Translations under genes and position numbers: made by a program
Notes under the pieces: model-generated
What the model was told of the DNA's origin: nothing
The model's input: only the letters and a program-made list of their open reading frames with translations
Databases searched by the model: none
From: Trichobilharzia szidati
Taxonomy: Eukaryota > Platyhelminthes > Trematoda > Strigeidida > Schistosomatidae
Direction: 5' to 3'
DNA: 64,000 nucleotides
Assembly (NCBI GenBank): GCA_944472155.2
Contig: OX235275.1
Location: forward strand, 29,626,865 to 29,690,864
Shown here: one piece after another, positions 54,170 through 64,000 of the stretch
How positions within the stretch are numbered: the stretch's first letter is position 1
How the letters are laid out: each line of letters starts with the position of its first letter

Positions 54170-54840
54170 CAACAGCAACAACAACTAGCGCCAATCACCA
54201 TTAACGGGAGAAATTTGAAAGAGGTTACCTCTTGAACTTATCTAGGAAGCAGTGTTTCAACTACAGGCGGAACGGACGAAGTCAGAGTCGGAAAGGCAAG
54301 ATACGCTTTCATCAACCTGAAACCAATTTGGAAATCTTCTGCACTCCGCCTCAGCATAAAGAACAAGATTTGGATTTTCAACACCAATGTGAAGTTGGTC
54401 CTTCTATACGTGTCAGAAACTTGCACTGCGTGTGGATCACGAAAAGGATTTCCAACAGGTTGCAGAGTTTTATCAACATTTGCTTTCGCTTCATACTGAA
54501 GATCAAATGTCTAGAAAAAATAAGTAACAAGAAACTGTGGGAACAAACCAACCAAGAGCCGATTGCTCAACAAATATGTAGGAGAAAATGGAGATGGGTG
54601 GGTCGAGCATACCTTGAGGAGGTCGTCGAATGACGTCCCGCTCAATGCAGGCCATTGCTCGACGAGATGGACGTCACTTCGAGAGTGACACAGAACAGAT
54701 CGTGTGGTGAGGAGGAGATGAGAGATTATGGGGAATCGTGGACCCAGCTGAAGAGGATAATAACAAATAGAACAAAGTGGAGGTGTGTTGTAGAAGCCCT
54801 ATGTTCCACTCAGAACTCAAGGGAACAATAATAATAATAA
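54170..54840 (+). mobile_element. RTE-like LINE 3' half
   Basis: 'PITINGRNLKEVTS' segment, then RIFNTNVKLVLLYVSETC, RKWRWVGRAYLEEVVE, a run of indels, and an end 'ttccactcagaactcaaggg' with (AAT)n. Confidence 0.85.
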
Positions 54841-55129
54841 CAGGTAACCGAAATCGATAATAACAACTTTTTGACACTAACAGTAACAATAAAGTCAAAA
54901 ATGTACAAAAAACGTAAAATGTTAATAATAATATTCATCATTGAAATGATAAAATAATTGAGATAGTGTCATTATAAATTACAGATAGGAGGAGATCGAG
55001 GGACTATTCATTTTGCTAATTATACAGCAAGTTGTAAGTTTCACGCTTAACACTTACTCTATGACATAGAACGCAAGCGGGCCAAGTAGGGTATCACTGA
55101 GTTTTTATATTTATTTGTGCAAACATTAT

Positions 55130-55640
55130 TATTATTTATTATTGTTCCCTTGGGTTCCTAGTGGAACATAGGGCTTCAACTACACGTCTCCACTTGCTTC
55201 TGTCTTCTCCTGTACTTTTCATCTGCATCCATGTTAGTCCATACTGTTTCAACTCCTCTTCACACGATATCCTCCATGTCACCGTTGGACGTCCCACTCG
55301 CCGCTTCCCTTTCGGGTTCCACTCGAGCACTGGCCTGACGCGCGATGTCACCCAGCGGCCTCCTCAGCGAGTGTCCAATCCATCTTCACTTCTTTCTCCT
55401 GTATATTTGTTGAGCGATTGGTTCTTGTTTTGTTTGTTTCCATAGTTTCTTGTTGGTGATTCTTTCCGGCCATCTGATCTTCAGTATAGAACGAAGACAG
55501 CTGTTGATAAAGATCTGCAACAGGCTGTTGGAAATATTCTTTGTGACACACTGGCCAAGTTTCTGATCCATCCGTATAGAAGAACTGACTGACTTGACGT
55601 TTGTATTGAAAATCCGAATTTTGTTGTTGATGCAAACATA
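55130..55640 (-). mobile_element. RTE-like LINE 3' fragment, minus strand
   Basis: 3' end at 55130 ((TTA)n, 'gttcccttgggttcctag'). Minus frame 55351-55139 reads TSRVRPVLEWNPKGKRRVGRPTVTWRISCEEELKQYGLTWMQMKSTGEDRSKWRRVVEALCSTRNPREQ, the best-preserved RTE C-terminus in the window. The 5' end is truncated at about 55640, inside the NIKIRIFNTNVKSV part. Confidence 0.87.
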
Positions 55641-55744
55641 TAATCTCTTCTAATTATGTCTAGTCCTGCGTGATGAAATGAAATACGGGGAGTTTTGTGA
55701 ATAAAGAGGGTGCTAAGAGTCAGACAATATGGATTTAGACCATT

Positions 55745-56500
55745 TCTCACATGAATTAAGGTGTGCGTTGACTACAATAGTAACGAGTTGGTTGACTTAG
55801 TGGCACACTACTTTCCCCACTAATAACCTTTAATACTCTTCACAGTATGAAATATGCCTTTTTGAGTAGTCTACGAAGAAATAAACAGGAGCAATGAAGA
55901 ACAATAGGTAAGATACAGGAGTTAACGAAACTCTAACAGTAGAAGTTGAGAGATTATTAATTGTCTCAAATTCCTAATGAAGAAGGTTAGATGTGAGATA
56001 ACCAAGGAAGATCAAAGGAAAGACCTATTTCAAGGAGTTTAATGCTTGACTTAGTTTTAGTTTCAGTGATGTGTGTACTACTGGCATCATAGGAACGGAT
56101 AATTTTTTGTAGATCACGTGTATGCCTGAAGGTGAAGTTAACTGTGTGACATTTGAAGGGATTTAAGGTAAAACCGCTTAGCCTAGGCCATTAGCTTATG
56201 TTCAGTGAAAAATTGTCCAGTAAGTTTGAAATAGTCAGATCAGGATGAAACTCGCAGCAAGACAGTCAGATCATCAGTGTATTTAACAGAGTTGATTTCT
56301 TAGGATATAGACAAGTCATGTAAGAAGGAAGAGAAAAGTAGATGAAAGAAATAACAGCACGTTGAGGGACGCCAGAGGAAGATTTGCCTTTATATACAGT
56401 ATACTACATTCTGTCAGAGAAATAAGAATGCAACCAATTAATCGTCTAGGACTACTCAATTTGTGTCACGGAAAGCTTTGAAGATTGAATTCTAGGATAA
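55745..56500 (-). mobile_element. CR1-like LINE remnant, minus strand
   Basis: Complement of the RT catalytic to C-terminal region: 'gagggacgccagagga' (PQRT/PQGT motif), 'tcagatcatcagtgtattt' (YTDDL, where YADD is expected), 'gtgacatttgaagggattta' (NPFKCHTVNF). Strongly decayed. Confidence 0.72.
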
Positions 56501-56504
56501 TGCA

Positions 56505-57130
56505 ATAAACCATTACTAATTTTAAAGTCTGAGTTTGCTTAACTATTTTCTACAACAGAATCAGAAGTAGACATATCATGACATCACAGAATGTGTGGTA
56601 TAACGCAACAGATATCGGCGTACATCTTGAAATTAGACGCTAGTGCGTGGTGGTTTTAAGTTAAGTTGATAAATTCATTGGATTTCTTAAGTAGTTTTTG
56701 TTATGCACTGATAACAGAATAAAGAGTAATATGATATAAGTAGGTATGGAAGCCTATGTGAATCTATTTTGAAACTGTTTAGTCATGCGAAGTCAGTTAG
56801 GGGATCCGGAAATCTAAGTGTTCTACATTTTATCACTTCTCACATCTACTGTCACTGTGGATGAAATTTGCTGTGCTGGACGTGCATACATAGATATGCA
56901 TCCGTAACGTTGCGTAGTAATGGTGCAAGTAAGGAATAACTGACTGCTAAATTTCAAAGCAACATACATCTTTTAAGCCAAGAGCCATAACTTCAGTACC
57001 TAGTTGGATAGAAGATTTGAATTGTCTGGTGATTCTAAACAAAGGCTTAAAAACCATTGAATTTCTCATAAGTCCTGAATATTATGCAGACAAAGAACTC
57101 TAGTAAAACAGTTGAAACGGATGAAAATGT
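56505..57130. other. No gene recognised
   Basis: Unassigned AT-rich sequence between two CR1 fragments. Confidence 0.4.
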
Positions 57131-57133
57131 CAG

Positions 57134-58043
57134 GTAGCAAATTTCACTTTCAGACGAAAACGTGACCTACAATAACTAGCTAGCTCACATGGTCCTACTA
57201 TCATTGACGGCATAGAGATTGAAACTACATCTAATGTCAAGTACCTTGGACTGAGTATTTCCTCCGATCTTTCCTCGTCCTCTCATATCTTGCTAGTTAC
57301 TAGAAAGATGTTTCGCTTAACGTTCTACGTTAGGAAGTTAAGGCAGTCTGGTATAAAGCAGTCTTTGCTTTCTCAGTTTGTCAATTCTTGTATTCTAACC
57401 ATCCCTCTTTACTGCTCCCCATTAATCTTTCCTGGACTACGTAAGAAAGATTTTGCTTTGCTGCGTAGGGCACTAAAAGCTGTTAGTAGGGGAAGTGGGA
57501 TTTCGTTAAACCAACTGGTTAACACTATTGTGGATAGACATATAATGTCATGTAAGAAACTAGCGAATTCTATATTGTCAGACCCCGAACACCCTCTCTA
57601 TACGCAGCTCTCTCCTTGCATTTCATCTGGTAGAACTAGAAGCAACTATAGGAAGCTATATGCCAGGACTGCCAAGTACAAAAACTCCACAATACCTTAT
57701 CTGGCACAGCTGTTATGTGATGAGAAAACTGTTAGGCACGACACGATCAACTTACTGAGGCACTCTAACAAATAGTTCCCATTAGCTTTTGTTCTCCTTT
57801 CTTTGTTACTATTATATTGTTGCTCACATATTCTATAACACACTAATTTTATATTTCATATCCTGTGGTGCATTGTTTAAATATGTGAATGCAATGCTGT
57901 TCTTCTTTATTTATTTTTTTTTTGTTGTTGTTGCTTTTTATTTTTAAAATCTTATAAAAATTTATGAGGTCATTAGATGCAATATTGTAACGCACGCTGA
58001 AAATTCCGCACCTGTACCACAAATGCTGTTTGGAATAAAGCTA

Positions 58044-58078
<35 letters not shown>
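57134..58078 (+). mobile_element. CR1-like LINE 3' part
   Basis: Covers the RT C-terminus and a full 3' UTR ending 'cacgctgaaaattccgcacc', 'gtttggaataaagc' and (TTA)n. This terminus is the closest match to the SINE-A2 tail. Confidence 0.87.
57210..57775 (+). pseudogene. CR1-like RT C-terminal ORF
   Basis: In frame from about 57210: GIEIETTSNVKYLGLSISSDLSSSSHILLVTRKMFRLTFYVRKLRQSGIKQSLLSQFVNSCILTIPLYCSPLIFPGLRKKDFALLRRALKAVSRGSGISLNQLVNTIVDRHIMSCKKLANSILSDPEHPLYTQLSPCISSGRTRSNYRKLYARTAKYKNSTIPYLAQLLCDEKTV, ending at a natural stop (57773-57775). The C-terminus is intact, but the RT catalytic core is missing through 5' truncation, so it is inactive. It is the reference against which the stop at 5162 is seen to be a lesion. 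Confidence 0.85.
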
Positions 58079-58080
<2 letters not shown>

Positions 58081-58084
58081 GAAT

Positions 58085-58480
58085 GTCATAACCAGCCAGA
58101 ATCAGAGAAAAAAGACAACCATTCATCCCTCTAAAATCAGTATGGAAATCTTCTGCTCTCTCTGCACCAATATTATGTCATTTAGGTGTTCTATATGGGT
58201 CACAAACACGGCCAGGGCGGAACCGAAAGCATTTCTAACCGGCCACTGCAAACTTTTATCAACAGTTATCCCATTCTGTGGTTCTATATCGAAGATCATA
58301 TGGCCAACCAGAAATATTTAGCATCAAGAAACTCTGGGAAGGAAACAACAACAGATATTCTGAGGAGAATGGAAATGGACCAGAAACATTATAAGGAGAC
58401 CATCGGGTGACATCTCTCCCCAGTCCATTGCTGGAATGGGACCGGAATGGGAACCAAGATTTCATGGACAGGCATCATGA
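58085..58480 (+). mobile_element. RTE-like LINE 3' fragment
   Basis: 'KSVWKSSALS'-type region, 'gttctatatgggtcacaaac' (VLYGSQT), 'RNSGKETTTDILRRMEMDQKH', then an abrupt loss of homology before the usual 3' tail. Confidence 0.7.
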
Positions 58481-58809
58481 CTGCGTTTGACCACCACTTG
58501 CTCTTTTCCAACCTGATCCAGTGTCACTTAACATTGCCCGTCGAGGTAGGTGATATTTAGGCAAGGATAATAAACGTTTTAAACATCTCAGTCAATATTC
58601 CGTCACAACTTCATCAAATGACTAACCGTCCTCACCTAAAACTCAATGCTTAACCTCAATATTACTCATCCTGTCATAGTGCCTAACACCGGGGATTGAA
58701 CACAAAAACATATGATCAAAGTGCGACTGATTTGGTTGGGAACATAGTAACTTTACAATTATTTATTAGTCTTTCATTATAAATACGAGTACTACTAGTA
58801 CTATTTTGA

Positions 58810-59165
58810 TCATTATCCCCTTGGGTTTCGAGTGGGACATAGGGCTTCAACAGTACGTCTCCATTTTATCCGGTTCTCTAGTGTCCACTCCATCTTGTCC
58901 TACTACTGCCTATAAACTTTCATCTCCTCCATGTCATCCTGGCACCTACACCTAACTCGCTGTTTCTCATTTGGGTTTCACCCCAGAAATGACTTGGCAT
59001 GCAATGTCACCCGATGGTCTCCTCAGAGTGTGTCTGATCCAACTCCATTTTCTTCAGAATATTTATTGATCAGTAGATTTTCGTATGTCGTTTCGTTCCC
59101 AGAGTTTCTTGTTGCTAATTATTTCTGGTTGGCCATATGATCTTCAATATGGAGCCAGAGGATGG
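58810..59165 (-). mobile_element. RTE-like LINE 3' fragment, minus strand
   Basis: Begins with the complement of the 3' tail ('ccccttgggtttcgagtggg', 'acatagggcttcaacag'). It continues to 'tatgatcttcaatatggagc'. 58481-58809 has no recognised feature. Confidence 0.77.
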
Positions 59166-59169
59166 GCTA

Positions 59170-60285
59170 ACTGTTGACAAATGCTTGTTAGAAATTCTTT
59201 TCTTGAATACTGTTGTTCCTTATTTTTATGAAGACCTACAACTGGCAAGATCCAGCGAAAATAAGTCTCACATCATGGATCCTAATAGTGGTAACCCCAA
59301 GACAAGCATTATTCAGAGACAGCCAGTTTAAGCTGGACACTCTAGAGAGGATCAGTAAAATACAAGCATAACATTTTTATCTCTCTCTCTTTCTATCACA
59401 TTTATCATTCATTCTCAGTCAATGTATTCAGGGAACACGACAGGATAATATTTCTTTCTTAAAATCCTAAGCATAATTAAAATCCCTCCCCTTAGATCTA
59501 TCTATATGTTTACTTATCAAAACTGTGAAATCTTTAGGTATGGCTTCATTTAAACAATAAAAATATTCTGTTGTGTGTATTTCATTACCATCAAAAATGC
59601 AAACAGTTTCAAAGTTTTAAACCTGAAACATACATCTCCCATTAGTCAAGTAGATTTGATCTTGTTTGGTGCATTAACTCTGACAATTCACATATATATA
59701 TATACTTATTCTGTTAATTATCAGTTAATATAACCATTCATTCATAAGTAAGCAGTAGACTGTTTCACTCATTATAATATATATCATAATTAATCAGTAA
59801 AGAACCATTGAAATATCATCAATCATTCTTGATAAGATTTGTCCTGAAATTATCAACACTGTTAAGCATGCATTGCGTAATAAATATTCACAGTTGTCAG
59901 TAATATCTACCAGTGTTTCGAAACTGAGGCCGGCCGGCCGGCGGGTGTGTGTGTGTGGCTGGGTTGACAGTAATTTGATTTTTATCAAGAGTTAATGTAT
60001 CTTCCAAGCTACCAGATCAAAATAAATAAATAAGTAAATAAATACGGTTTTGAGGATTTTTGAAATGACCACTATCAGTCGTGTTGGTACATTTCGAATG
60101 AGATGAAACACTGAGATAGTGAACAGACAGTTGAAGGTATTTATATGTGAAAACTTAAAATATGACAAAGTAAACAAAATCCCAAATCCTTTTGTTACTA
60201 CAAAGCTTTCGGCTACAGTGGTATATGCTTCATACGCTGAAAGATGGTTCATTATTTGATGATTAATCCAATTAGGTAGGTAGGT
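59170..60285. other. No gene recognised
   Basis: AT-rich. Contains a CGGC-rich patch followed by (GT)n at 59929-59957 and an (AAAT)n-like tract near 60020-60045. Confidence 0.45.
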
Positions 60286-60289
60286 AGTT

Positions 60290-60745
60290 AGAGGAGGTTG
60301 CTTCTTTCAGTCTCCTCCCATTTATGCCGGCTGATTGTTGTCTGTTGTTGTTGCTGCTGTTGCTGTTGCCCAGGAATCTTCATCACCTCTGTTTTGTCCA
60401 TGTTCACCTGAAGTCCTATCTTTGATGCTTCTTCTATCGCCAACTTGTTGCTTTTCACTTGCATATCTTCCAGTTTGTGGGAAATCAGAAATATATAATC
60501 ATTGGCAAAGTCGAGATCCTCCAATTTACTTTGTGTGTCCATTTTATGCTTGTTTCCTCTTTGCCCGCTAACTATCTGTCAGATTATCCAGTCTACCGCA
60601 TTCAGGAAATTAATCACTGGAGATAGTAGGCAGCCCTGTCATACTCCCGTCTTCACTTCGAAGGATTCCGTGAGTTTCCCGCTGTAGATTACTTGGAATG
60701 CAGCATTGTCGTACAACTGTTGGATGAGATGTATAGTTGTTGCAA
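60290..60745 (-). pseudogene. RTE-like RT palm fragment, catalytic Asp lost
   Basis: Minus-strand translation in pieces: TIHLIQQLYDNAAFQVIYSGKLTESFEVKTGV, then a stop or shift and GCLLSPVINFLNAVDW, then SKLEDLDFANDYIFLISHKLEDMQVKSNKL and GLQVNMDKTEVMKIPGQQQQQQQQQ. The catalytic FADD reads FAND, so one metal-binding aspartate is changed to asparagine. Truncated at both ends, with no LINE 3' tail. 60746-61940 has no recognised gene; (GT)n near 61180. Confidence 0.82.
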
Positions 60746-61940
60746 TGGTTGCAGAGAAAGAAATGTCTATTCTTCAAATCTGGGCATGAAACAGCCTCAT
60801 TGGGCTCCATATTTAACCTTGAGCCGGCCAGCAACCAATCAGAACGACTTACTCTCCACTGACCTTGTCAAACAGTTTCGTGATGTGTTTTTCCTTAATA
60901 AAATAAGGTTCTTTTAACGAGCCTCTTACATTCTCCGGTTACAGATGTTTCTACAAGCTTAAAGAAATAAATTCATGACACAAGGCAGTATGAAATTTTC
61001 CCCTATGGGATTGTATGGTGTTTGTCCTTCTGTTTATTTATTGACACCTGAGGCTATATCATGGCCTTAATTTGTAAAAGAAAGTTTTGATGTTTTCTGG
61101 GTTGATTTTCAGAGATAGACAGAAGAAACTTATTGTTAATTACCACTGGTAAAAATATCCAAAATTAATTAATTGAATTGTGTGTGTGTGTGTGAAAGTT
61201 CAATTCCCAGGTGGGTGTTATTCGGTCATAACTATAAGAACACCCCAATATGAATAAACAGTCAGTGTGTAACGAACAATTACGAAAACGACATTTTATC
61301 AAGGGAATTAAGATAAAAATCTCACTGTGAAAACAAATTAATGCATCAATAAATTATCCCAGTTATTCATTTTTGAGCCATTTGATGCCTATTCACAAAT
61401 TAATTCTGCTTAGTTAACCGAAATTCGAGTGGTGTGAACTTATTCGACTCTGTAAGCTGAGTCACTGTAGGCACGAAGTCAGATGATATCAGAGCAGAAC
61501 AAGGTGAAACTGCCGTTCAGTATTTCGATCACTTCAATCCTGCTAGTAACCATTAGTATTTAAGGATTATTGTTTAAGAGGATTGATCTTCCAGCTACTT
61601 ATACAAGTTAGTAGTATATTCCATCTTCTAATTAGTGTTCATTGACTCTAATGATTATTTAGACTGATTTTCCCTTTTTTCCTCGATTGCTTGATTGATG
61701 GCTATTCAGGTTCAAGTAGTGAACAGCCTCTAAAAACTAATATCAACAAGGTATTCAATTTTAGACTAAAATATGAGAAGTGAAAAGTGTCGGAATCAAC
61801 TTATGATGGTTCTCGAAATTCAACTAAAATATCTATACTATATTGTTTATTTATTCAATACATGGTATCTACAGGTTAAATTATGGTATAGGTTTTCTAG
61901 GGATTCGAACTACGGGACTAAGGATCCAAGAGCTGTATTT

Positions 61941-62170
61941 TATTTTATTCCTTCACGTTCCCAGTGGAACATAGGGCTTCAAGCTAGTGGCTTGAAGTTT
62001 CTATGGCAGTGTTTATTTTACAGGATGGGGTTGATAGCCTCATGCCCAACCTTCCTTCTTTACCAACTTTAATACTGGCTTAGCGAGGTAAAGGAGTGCG
62101 TCGGTCGGGGATCGAACTCCGGACCGTGTGCATGGTCGGTGAGAGTCCTAGCCGCTGTGCCACCACCGCA
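61941..62170 (-). mobile_element. SINE-A1
   Basis: Full minus copy: tail 'ccttcacgttcccagtgg', body, B box rc 'ggatcgaactcc', head 'tgcggtggtggcacagcgg'. No clear target duplication. Confidence 0.85.
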
Positions 62171-62349
62171 GGGGAATTAGAAGAATATATAAACGCAGAA
62201 CAGTGCAACCACCGATATACTATTTCTTCCAAGCATTGATCGTCTGCAATACTTTTCTTTTCATTTCAAAGTTATAGATAAACTAATTTACTAAGCAGGA
62301 TGAATCATTCTCAACGTCGCTGATTTCGTTAATCGTTATGAACTCCAAC

Positions 62350-63050
62350 CAACAAACCGACAGAAGAAGCAGCAAAAAACGGGAGTACAGGGGAACATAG
62401 AGAAGACGGATGTTATGAAGATAACAGACGAACCTCAACAACAACAACGACAACAACAACCAGTACCAATCACCATCAACAGGAGAAATTTGAAGGATGT
62501 TGCTTCCTTCAATTATACAGGAGGCATCGTTTCAAACACGAGCGGAACCCCTAAGCATAAAGAATAAGATTCGGATTTTCAACAAAAATATGAAGTCAGT
62601 TCTTCTATATGGACCAGAAACTTGGCCAAGGCTTTACGAAAACCAATTCGAACGGGCTACTTCAGACCGTTATCAACAGCTGCCCCATTCTCTGGTTCCA
62701 TATTGAAGATCATATGTCCAGCCAGAAATATTTGGCATCAAACCAACCAAGAGCCGATCACTCAACAAATATGTTGGAGAAAATGCAGATGGATTTGGCA
62801 TATGTTGAGGAGGCCGCTGAATGACATCGCAGTCAATGCAGGCCGTCGCTCTAATGGAACCCGAATGAAAAACGATGGGTGAGTCGTTCTAGGCTGATAT
62901 GGGGAGATCATTTGAAGAGGAGATGAGAGATTATGAGGAATCGTGGGCCCAGAAGAATAGGATGCCAGAAAATAGAACAGATTGGACATGTGTTGTTGAA
63001 GCACTATGTTCCATTTGGAACCCGCGGGAGCAGTAATAATAACAATAATA
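62350..63050 (+). mobile_element. RTE-like LINE 3' half
   Basis: 'EEAAKNGSTGEHREDGCYEDNR'-type start, PVPITINRRNLKDVASFNYTG, KNKIRIFNKNMKSVLLYGPETWPRLYENQ, 'RRKWRWIWHMLRRPLNDI', then 'ttccatttggaacccgcggg' and 'agcagtaataataacaataa'. Frameshifts at about 62500 and 62620. Confidence 0.85.
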
Positions 63051-63059
63051 ATGTGAACT

Positions 63060-63505
63060 CTGACAAATAAACAATACCAAGCTGGTGTGGTCATTTTTAA
63101 ATTCTTCGAAAATACAGAACAGAAGAATTTGCTATTTTGCTAACAAGCTCTACACCCTGATCTCTTACTGTTCCGCAAATGACTACTTGCAAATTTCCCG
63201 TCAAAACTGCATTGACTGGAAGCAAAACAAACACTATAATTCAGCATGAGTGTATGTGACAGGTATATACCAGAAACTGAATTAGAACAAATTTTTGCTG
63301 TTTCATGCTTCGGACGGAATTTTAGGCATGGATTTTACTAGTTTTGTTTCTTCTTTTTGATTTGACCGCAGTGGCAGTAGAATCTTCCAGGCAATTTTAT
63401 TTGGAGTACTGAGTCCTTCATTGATCTTGGGTCTTGTAGTTCAACTTCCATCTCAAAGTATTTGATGATGTAACCAAAGCACTTTAAAACTAAATTTTTG
63501 TTTTG
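63060..63505. other. No gene recognised
   Basis: Unassigned sequence between the RTE LINE and the Sm-alpha repeat. Confidence 0.4.
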
Positions 63506-63509
63506 GTTG

Positions 63510-64000
63510 TGTTTTGTGAGCTGACTGATTTTACTGAACAGCTTTCATTATCCACCTTCTAGACAACATGTTCAGTGCAAACCTTAGTATGAAGTGAAGT
63601 TGTCCGAATTCTCCACCAGTGAAAGAATTGTATCTCCTGACAACGAGTGTTGTGGTTGGTTGTTAATTGACATTGATCATTTTTATTGACCTGGAATTTG
63701 AACTTTCTTGTCATGCGATTGATTTCCTTTATACTAACTAGTTGGTAAATTTGACCTATAATAATGTATTTAATTGAATTTTAGTTTTTCCCATCGATTG
63801 ATTGGACCTAAGTGCTCGGTCTCAGGTTGACATGTGGACTTCTTGTGCAGATGCTTTGATGATGTCTGGCCATGCAATTAGAAGTTAATTGGTGGATGGT
63901 GACTAGCAGTGGAATCCAGGACAACGCGCATTTCATTCTATTTGGGACTCGTCAGCTGGATGTACCTGAATTCCGCAAGGAAATCGCATGACAAGAAAGT
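63510..64000 (-). mobile_element. Sm-alpha-type repeat running off the window
   Basis: Leader sequences shared with 21.88-22.02 kb ('ttttcccatcgattgattgg', 'cggtctcaggttgacatgt', 'gatgatgtctggccatgc'), then the ribozyme (63914-63965). The far part (63550-63760) matches 395-600. The element probably extends beyond position 64000. Confidence 0.8.
63914..63965 (-). ncRNA. Sm-alpha hammerhead ribozyme, near-intact
   Basis: Minus strand: stem I ATCCAG/CTGGAT perfect, core CTGACGA intact, GAAA intact, GTC cleavage triplet present. Stem II reads GTCC against GAAT (weakened by two substitutions from GGAC) and stem III carries about 3 extra nt. This is the best-preserved Sm-alpha ribozyme here. Activity uncertain because of stem II. 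Confidence 0.78.

Noticed and set aside
61440..61640. Similarity to 45.67-45.85 kb
   Set aside because: Matches are scattered and short; no consistent alignment could be made by eye.

Overview
This window looks like intergenic and intronic DNA from a trematode, most probably a schistosomatid blood fluke. It is AT-rich eukaryotic sequence with no operons, bacterial genes, CRISPR arrays or genuine tRNA/rRNA genes. The taxonomic clue is a set of repeats carrying the schistosome Sm-alpha-type hammerhead ribozyme sequence, together with RTE-like and CR1-like LINEs, Penelope-like elements (PLEs) and tRNA-derived SINEs of the sort described from schistosomes. Genus-level placement is inference. Family names used here (SINE-A, -B, -C, repeat R) are local labels.  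LAYOUT. 1-12.5 kb: Sm-alpha and SINE-B scraps, a head-to-head pair of SINE-C copies with intact hammerhead ribozymes (1.06-1.70 kb), an RTE LINE with a nested SINE (2.2-3.1 kb), a CR1-like LINE whose tail abuts a PLE with inverted terminal arms (4.7-7.35 kb), a second PLE reverse transcriptase on the minus strand split by an inverted SINE-B dimer (8.2-9.5 kb), and an RTE LINE with a broken reverse transcriptase (10.8-12.2 kb). 12.54-13.51 kb: a perfect tetranucleotide (TATC/GATA) array of about 967 bp. 13.5-28 kb: RTE fragments, one more intact SINE-C ribozyme (14.7 kb), a long CR1-like LINE (18.1-20.3 kb), a foldback element (20.7-21.2 kb), SINE-A copies and repeat R. 29.4-30.8 kb: the only convincing host gene, a Cip/Kip-type CDK inhibitor exon. 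30.9-41.3 kb: three solo LTRs each with a 4-bp target duplication, RTE and CR1 LINEs, a PLE. 42-54 kb: repeat R copies, inverted SINE-B copies, a PLE retaining an open GIY-YIG nuclease ORF (46.1-47.0 kb) and its internally deleted foldback relative (47.2-47.6 kb). 54-64 kb: RTE and CR1 LINE debris, then an Sm-alpha copy with a near-intact hammerhead at the right edge.  HOW IT FITS TOGETHER. The LINEs are the likely enzyme source. SINE-A exists in two forms with the same tRNA-like head: A1 ends in the 3' tail of the RTE LINE and A2 in the 3' tail of the CR1-like LINE, so one promoter module appears to have been paired with two different LINE machineries. SINE-B, SINE-C and Sm-alpha couple a tRNA-like Pol III promoter to a type-I hammerhead fold. 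SINE-B insertions bounded by target duplications show one insertion starting within 1 nt of the predicted ribozyme cleavage site and another in which a whole head-to-head inverted dimer sits inside one duplication. This suggests retroposition from multimeric, ribozyme-processed RNA, and it is the part of the window most worth pursuing. All LINE/PLE open reading frames are damaged except the truncated PLE nuclease ORF.
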